Origin: Wolbachia endosymbiont of Meromenopon meropis
GTDB taxonomy: Bacteria > Pseudomonadota > Alphaproteobacteria > Rickettsiales > Anaplasmataceae
NCBI GenBank assembly: GCA_029784595.1
Contig: JAJETZ010000002.1
Span: forward strand, 292,000 to 355,999
DNA length: 64,000 nt
Direction: 5' to 3'
In this document: positions 60,092 to 64,000 of the stretch, in pieces
Position numbering within the stretch: the stretch's first letter is position 1
Layout: each line of letters starts with the position of its first letter
Program-made: the position numbers and the translations under genes
Notes under the pieces: model-generated
Told to the model about the DNA's origin: nothing
Seen by the model: the letters and a program-made list of their open reading frames with translations, nothing else
Database searches by the model: none

Positions 60092-60172
60092 TCAACTGTC
60101 TGAACAGCAAGAGAAAGAATATTTGCTTTGAAGGCCTACACCTACGTCACAATAATTACTTTCGTTTATCAT
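60092..60172 (-). CDS. Possible 26-residue Cys-rich peptide
   Basis: An ATG at 60172 opens 26 codons, MINESNYCDVGVGLQSKYSF followed by SCCSDS, with an AGAGGTGG site 12 nt upstream (longer than ideal). Local G+C is above the surrounding gap. The two adjacent hairpins follow 16 nt after its TGA. There is no family match, and so short a frame could be chance, so this is a candidate only. Confidence 0.15.
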   Translation of the reverse strand: MINESNYCDVGVGLQSKYSFSCCSDS

Positions 60173-60257
60173 TTTGTTATTTTACCACCTCTGAATAAAT
60201 ATAAAAATGTGCAATAAAATCCTACTCTCGATTTCATACATAATATAACATGTATAT

Positions 60258-62819
60258 TTAATTCTTTTTAATTGAGATTTTATTGTCTATAGCATGTACC
60301 ATTATTTTATCACCTTCTCCTATCTCTTCTGCTAAGAGCAACTTAGCTAGATTATTCTGAATGTGTTCTTGTATTACTCTTTTTAGAGGTCTTGCTCCAT
60401 AATCAGGAGTATAGCTATACTGTGCGATTAATTCTTTAGCCTCCTTTGATAAATTTATACTTAGCTTTCGCTTGGTGAGTATCTTTTGTAAATAAGAAAA
60501 TTGAATATCTATAATTTTAGAAATATCATCTTTACTCAAAGTATGAAATATAATAATTTCATCGAGTCTATTTAAAAATTCCGGACGAAATGTAGATTGA
60601 ACTATTTGCATAACATCGTTTTTTACAGAATCAGGATCTTCTTTAAGTATTATCTCAGAACCAAGATTAGATGTTAAAATTAATATAGTATTACGAAAAT
60701 CAATTAATTTACCGTGACTATCGTTAAGTCGACCTTCATCTAAAACCTGCAGTAAAAGATTAAATATGTCTGGATTTGCTTTTTCTATCTCATCAAATAA
60801 AATTACCTGATATGGTCTTCTTCTTACCGCTTCAGTCAATCTACCTCCTTGTTCATATCCAACATATCCAGGAGGCGCACCAATTAACTTTGAAACAGAA
60901 TGTTTTTCCATATACTCTGACATGTCAAAACGTAGAAGTGCAAATTGATCATTAAACAGGAACTCAGCAAGAGCTTTTGCAAGCTCTGTTTTTCCAACTC
61001 CGGTCGGACCCAAAAATAGAAATGAACCAAAGGGTCTATTGGTGTCTTGCACGCCAGAGCGAGAGCGTCTAACTGCATTACTTATTGCTTCTATTGCATC
61101 TTTTTGTCCTATTACTCTTTTTCCTATTTGATTTTCCATTCTAAGAAGTTTTTCTTTTTCACTATGCATCATATTATCAACAGGAATACCAGTCCACTTT
61201 GAAACAATACTTGTGATATCACTTTCAGTAACTTCTTTTTTGAGAAAGCTGTCAGTAATCTTCTCCTGAACCTTTAATTCATTTTCAAGTTGAGGAATTA
61301 TGCCATACATTAATTCTCCCGCTCTTTCTAAATTTCCACTACGCTGAGTTAATTCAAGTTCTTTTTTAGCATTATCTAATTTTTCTGCTGTTTCTTGTAT
61401 TTTAGCTATTTTATTTTTTTCTATTTGCCATTTATTGTTTAAATCAGTAAATTCACTGTTTAATTCTTCAATTTCTTTACCTATTCTATCTAAGCGTTGT
61501 TTAGAATTTTCATCACGCTCTCTTTTAAGAGCTTCCGATTCAATTTTTAATCTTACAATTCTCCTCTCAAGTTTATCAATAATTTCTGGTTTGCTATCCA
61601 TTTCAATTCTTACCCTACTTGCCGCTTCATCGATTAAATCAATTGCTTTATCAGGCAAAAATCTATCTGTTATATATCTATTAGATAATGTTGCAGCAGC
61701 AACTATTGCGCCATCTGTAACTCTAATGCCGTGATGCACTTCATATCTTTCCTTCAAGCCTCTTAATATTGAAATAGTATCAATTTCAGTTGGTTGAGAA
61801 ATAAACACAGGTTGAAATCGTCTTGCAAACGCAGGATCCTTTTCTATATATTCACGGTATTCATCCAAAGTTGTAGCTCCTATACAGCGTATTTCTCCAC
61901 GTGCAAGTGCGGGTTTTAGCAAATTTGAAGCATCCATTGCACTAGTTGTTGCCCCTGCTCCAATTAAAGTGTGCAATTCATCAATAAATAGTAAAATTTT
62001 TCTTTCTGCTTTTGAAATTTCATTAATAACAGCTTTTAATCTTTCCTCAAATTCTCCTCTAAATTTTGTTCCCGCAATCAAAGCCCCGAGGTCTAAAGCT
62101 AAAACTTTAGCATCACATAAACCAAGAGGTACGTCACTTGCAATAATTCTATTTGCAAGTCCTTCAACTATTGCAGTTTTTCCAACGCCCGGTTCACCTA
62201 TTAGTACTGGATTATTTTTTGTTCGTCTCAATGAGACCTGCATAGTTCTTCTTATCTCTTCATCTCGACCAATTACAGGATCGAGCTTTCCCTGAATAGC
62301 AAGTTCTGTAATATCTTTCGTATACCTTTTTACTGCATTTAGCCTTTCCTCACTATTTGGTAAGTTCGCATTGTTACTCTTTTTCATCTCTTCAATAACT
62401 GAGTTCAATTTTTGTAACGTTACGCCATTTTCTATTAAAATCCTGCCAACAGTATTATGTTCTTGCGCAACAAGGCCTTGCAATAAGTGTTCAGTTGCAA
62501 CAAATGAATTTTTATTTTTTCTTGCAATACTAATTGCATCTTCAAAGACTTTTACAATTTCTCTTGAAAGTTGAAGGCTGGTATTACCAGGACCTTCAAC
62601 TATTGTAAATTTCTTTATTGCATTATCCACAGCATTGGAGATATTTTGTACATTTCCACCGCAAGCATTTATCAAGTTCTTGACTAGATCTGATTCATCT
62701 TCAAACATTGCTTTTAGTAAATGTTCAGGCATGAAAGTCTGGTGCCCAGCTCCAAATGCTTTCATCTGCGCACTTTGAATTAAATTTTTTGTTTTTTCGG
62801 TAAATCTATTTAAGTCCAT
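60258..62819 (-). CDS. clpB: ATP-dependent disaggregase ClpB
   Basis: Hsp100 chaperone that rescues aggregated proteins with DnaK. At 853 residues it is full length. It has N-terminal repeats (FTEKTKNLIQSAQMKAFGAGHQTFMPEHLL) and a first AAA+ domain with Walker A GEPGVGKTAIVEGLA and DELHTLIGAG. A middle coiled coil (about 410-525) is rich in Lys and Glu. The second AAA+ domain has GPTGVGKTELAKALA, MSEYMEKHSVSKLIGAPPGYVGYEQGG and FRPEFLNRLDE. It starts at ATG 62819. It stands alone between long gaps. No clear sigma-32-type promoter could be fixed upstream. Confidence 0.98.
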   Translation of the reverse strand: MDLNRFTEKTKNLIQSAQMKAFGAGHQTFMPEHLLKAMFEDESDLVKNLINACGGNVQNISNAVDNAIKKFTIVEGPGNTSLQLSREIVKVFEDAISIARKNKNSFVATEHLLQGLVAQEHNTVGRILIENGVTLQKLNSVIEEMKKSNNANLPNSEERLNAVKRYTKDITELAIQGKLDPVIGRDEEIRRTMQVSLRRTKNNPVLIGEPGVGKTAIVEGLANRIIASDVPLGLCDAKVLALDLGALIAGTKFRGEFEERLKAVINEISKAERKILLFIDELHTLIGAGATTSAMDASNLLKPALARGEIRCIGATTLDEYREYIEKDPAFARRFQPVFISQPTEIDTISILRGLKERYEVHHGIRVTDGAIVAAATLSNRYITDRFLPDKAIDLIDEAASRVRIEMDSKPEIIDKLERRIVRLKIESEALKRERDENSKQRLDRIGKEIEELNSEFTDLNNKWQIEKNKIAKIQETAEKLDNAKKELELTQRSGNLERAGELMYGIIPQLENELKVQEKITDSFLKKEVTESDITSIVSKWTGIPVDNMMHSEKEKLLRMENQIGKRVIGQKDAIEAISNAVRRSRSGVQDTNRPFGSFLFLGPTGVGKTELAKALAEFLFNDQFALLRFDMSEYMEKHSVSKLIGAPPGYVGYEQGGRLTEAVRRRPYQVILFDEIEKANPDIFNLLLQVLDEGRLNDSHGKLIDFRNTILILTSNLGSEIILKEDPDSVKNDVMQIVQSTFRPEFLNRLDEIIIFHTLSKDDISKIIDIQFSYLQKILTKRKLSINLSKEAKELIAQYSYTPDYGARPLKRVIQEHIQNNLAKLLLAEEIGEGDKIMVHAIDNKISIKKN

Positions 62820-64000
62820 AATTTAAGATTCAATCGTTCTTGTTTGCAGACATACACAGCAACTGCTTTTTTTTTAATTTTAAGTTAAAAATCTTTATTG
62901 CCAAGCAAAAAAATGTACTTTAAATATGTAAAATCAATCATTTGATTGAGATTTCAATGAAAATTTGAATAGCTCTAATTCAGTATCTATCACAGTAAAC
63001 ATTGTTTAATAAACAACTCATTTACCTCTTAGTAATATTTTAAATATTTGTTAAACCAAGCTAGTTTTGCTTTTTCTCATTAGTTTTTTTTTGGATGAAA
63101 TTACTCTGTTGAATTCAATTGCATTTAATGTATTAACTGTTGTTAACTGCAACAAAACATCACAATGTTAGCAATAACACGATTAAAATCAGAAAATTAA
63201 TAGAGAAAAAAGAACGAAGTTAAAAAGCAAAATTATCTAGTGAGATTCTCTATTATTTAGATAGAATGAGATATATACGAGAAGTGTTATTATTTTTGGT
63301 TACTACTGCATAATGCAGCGCATATTATACCTCACTAAATTCGAAAAATAAAAAAAAAGAAGTAAGGGAACATTCCACAATTGGTTTGCGATATAAGGTA
63401 TTTTTTATTAGTTTAAATAAACTTAATATCAAATAATTAAGATTTAATAGATTTTATAAATAACTTTAATGTTGATGTTAATATCATTAATGAATGAAGA
63501 AAATTAAGATTAAAAAAAAATACTTTATTGCTAATTGCATTAATTTTTGTATTTTTAAATTACCAATGTCTTTTTGTGAATGAAAGGGTAAGTATGAATT
63601 AAAATTCATTTCACTTTGTAAAATAGGGATAGCTATAAAATAGCTCATTATTAGTTGTAAAACAATGTTAAGTCAGTAGATATAATTAAAATTATAGAGC
63701 TTTTTAACGATTATATTTATCAAAACTTATTCCAATAATATTGAAATTACTTATAGTTTATAGTGTACTTTGAGAAAATCATCTGAATGATTGACTTTGC
63801 ATCTATATTGATAAAATCAAACACAGAATTTATAGAAAACGCTTTTGTTTTTTAGTGTTATTTTTATCAATCAATAAAACAAAGAATTAATCAAAAATGA
63901 AGCTTTATTGTTGTAATAATATTTAGAGGAGCGTGAAAAAAAATTCAAACTGAAAGCAATCAAGATAAAAATCTATATTTAGGGCGGAAAAACTGTTTAT
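62820..64000. other. 1.2-kb gene-free region at the right edge
   Basis: No gene is supported. It should contain the clpB promoter near 62830-62960. A GAGGAGC site near 63926 is followed by a GTG frame that stops after five codons, so it is not a gene. The next gene may begin beyond the window. Confidence 0.55.

Larger units (their letters stand above)
58152..60257. other. 2.1-kb gene-free region after the unknown membrane gene
   Basis: No gene is firmly supported. Short direct repeats (TAATGT three times near 58240) occur at the left. Tandem hairpins at 60028-60076 and a 26-codon Cys-rich minus-strand frame at 60092-60172, in a locally G+C-richer patch, lie just downstream of clpB. Confidence 0.65.

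Overview
This window is chromosomal DNA of an obligate intracellular alphaproteobacterium of the order Rickettsiales, family Anaplasmataceae. By eye it is below 30% G+C. It carries a lone 16S rRNA gene not followed by tRNA-Ile/Ala, 23S or 5S. The genes are those of a reduced intracellular genome, and by hand count only about 63% of the 64 kb codes for protein or stable RNA. As I remember reference sequences, the 16S gene (helix 6/V1, the stretch after the GTGAGTAATG motif, and the 3' end) reads more like Wolbachia than Ehrlichia or Anaplasma. The very low G+C and the 2-3 kb empty gaps are more like Ehrlichia ruminantium. I therefore place it as an Anaplasmataceae lineage near Wolbachia without naming a species. 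No insertion sequence, phage gene, CRISPR array, ankyrin gene or other mobile element was found.

Layout. 1-5.9 kb: 5' part of purH, two tandem APC amino-acid transporters, a possible 40-residue membrane peptide, tRNA-Cys and class I aldolase. 9.2-13.7 kb: an MsbA-type ABC exporter, the Grx4-BolA pair, a short malic enzyme and pgsA. 16.4-22.4 kb: ferredoxin-NADP reductase and pgk, then the minus-strand set tatA-exoD-cysS-dedA-like. 23.5-30.2 kb: tRNA-Arg(CCU), an unknown protein, a glutaredoxin, and the run ribF-lspA-M16-M16 closed by a good terminator. 30.8-35.4 kb: purN, mrpE, terC-like, purF. 37-42 kb: dapB-pstB, an acidic unknown protein with dxr, hemJ with an early in-frame stop, and pdhA. 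44.9-53.1 kb: nitroreductase-dapF, rpsU-sucC-sucD, secB, timA-like-dnaQ-SCO1, mraY. 53.7-62.8 kb: a YfgM-like protein, 16S rRNA, sdhC-sdhD, a large unknown membrane protein and clpB.

Together the genes describe a respiring cell that makes its own cofactors but takes up amino acids. Carbon passes through malic enzyme, pyruvate dehydrogenase, succinyl-CoA ligase and succinate dehydrogenase, while aldolase and Pgk probably serve gluconeogenesis. Purines are made de novo (purH, purN, purF). Flavins (ribF), isoprenoids (dxr), heme (hemJ, if functional) and diaminopimelate/lipid precursors (dapB, dapF, mraY) are also represented. Export and envelope functions are SecB, TatA, LspA, a TimA-like protein and an M16 protease pair. 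Redox and iron-sulfur functions are Grx4, BolA, glutaredoxin and SCO1.

The points most worth a second look are: the in-frame TGA that removes the conserved N-terminus of HemJ; a strong minus-strand terminator-like hairpin with no gene upstream of it; three proteins of unknown function (294, 168 and 422 residues); the unequal M16 protease pair; and long gene-free stretches holding hairpins and short tandem repeats. I could not identify a complete new biological system from sequence alone.
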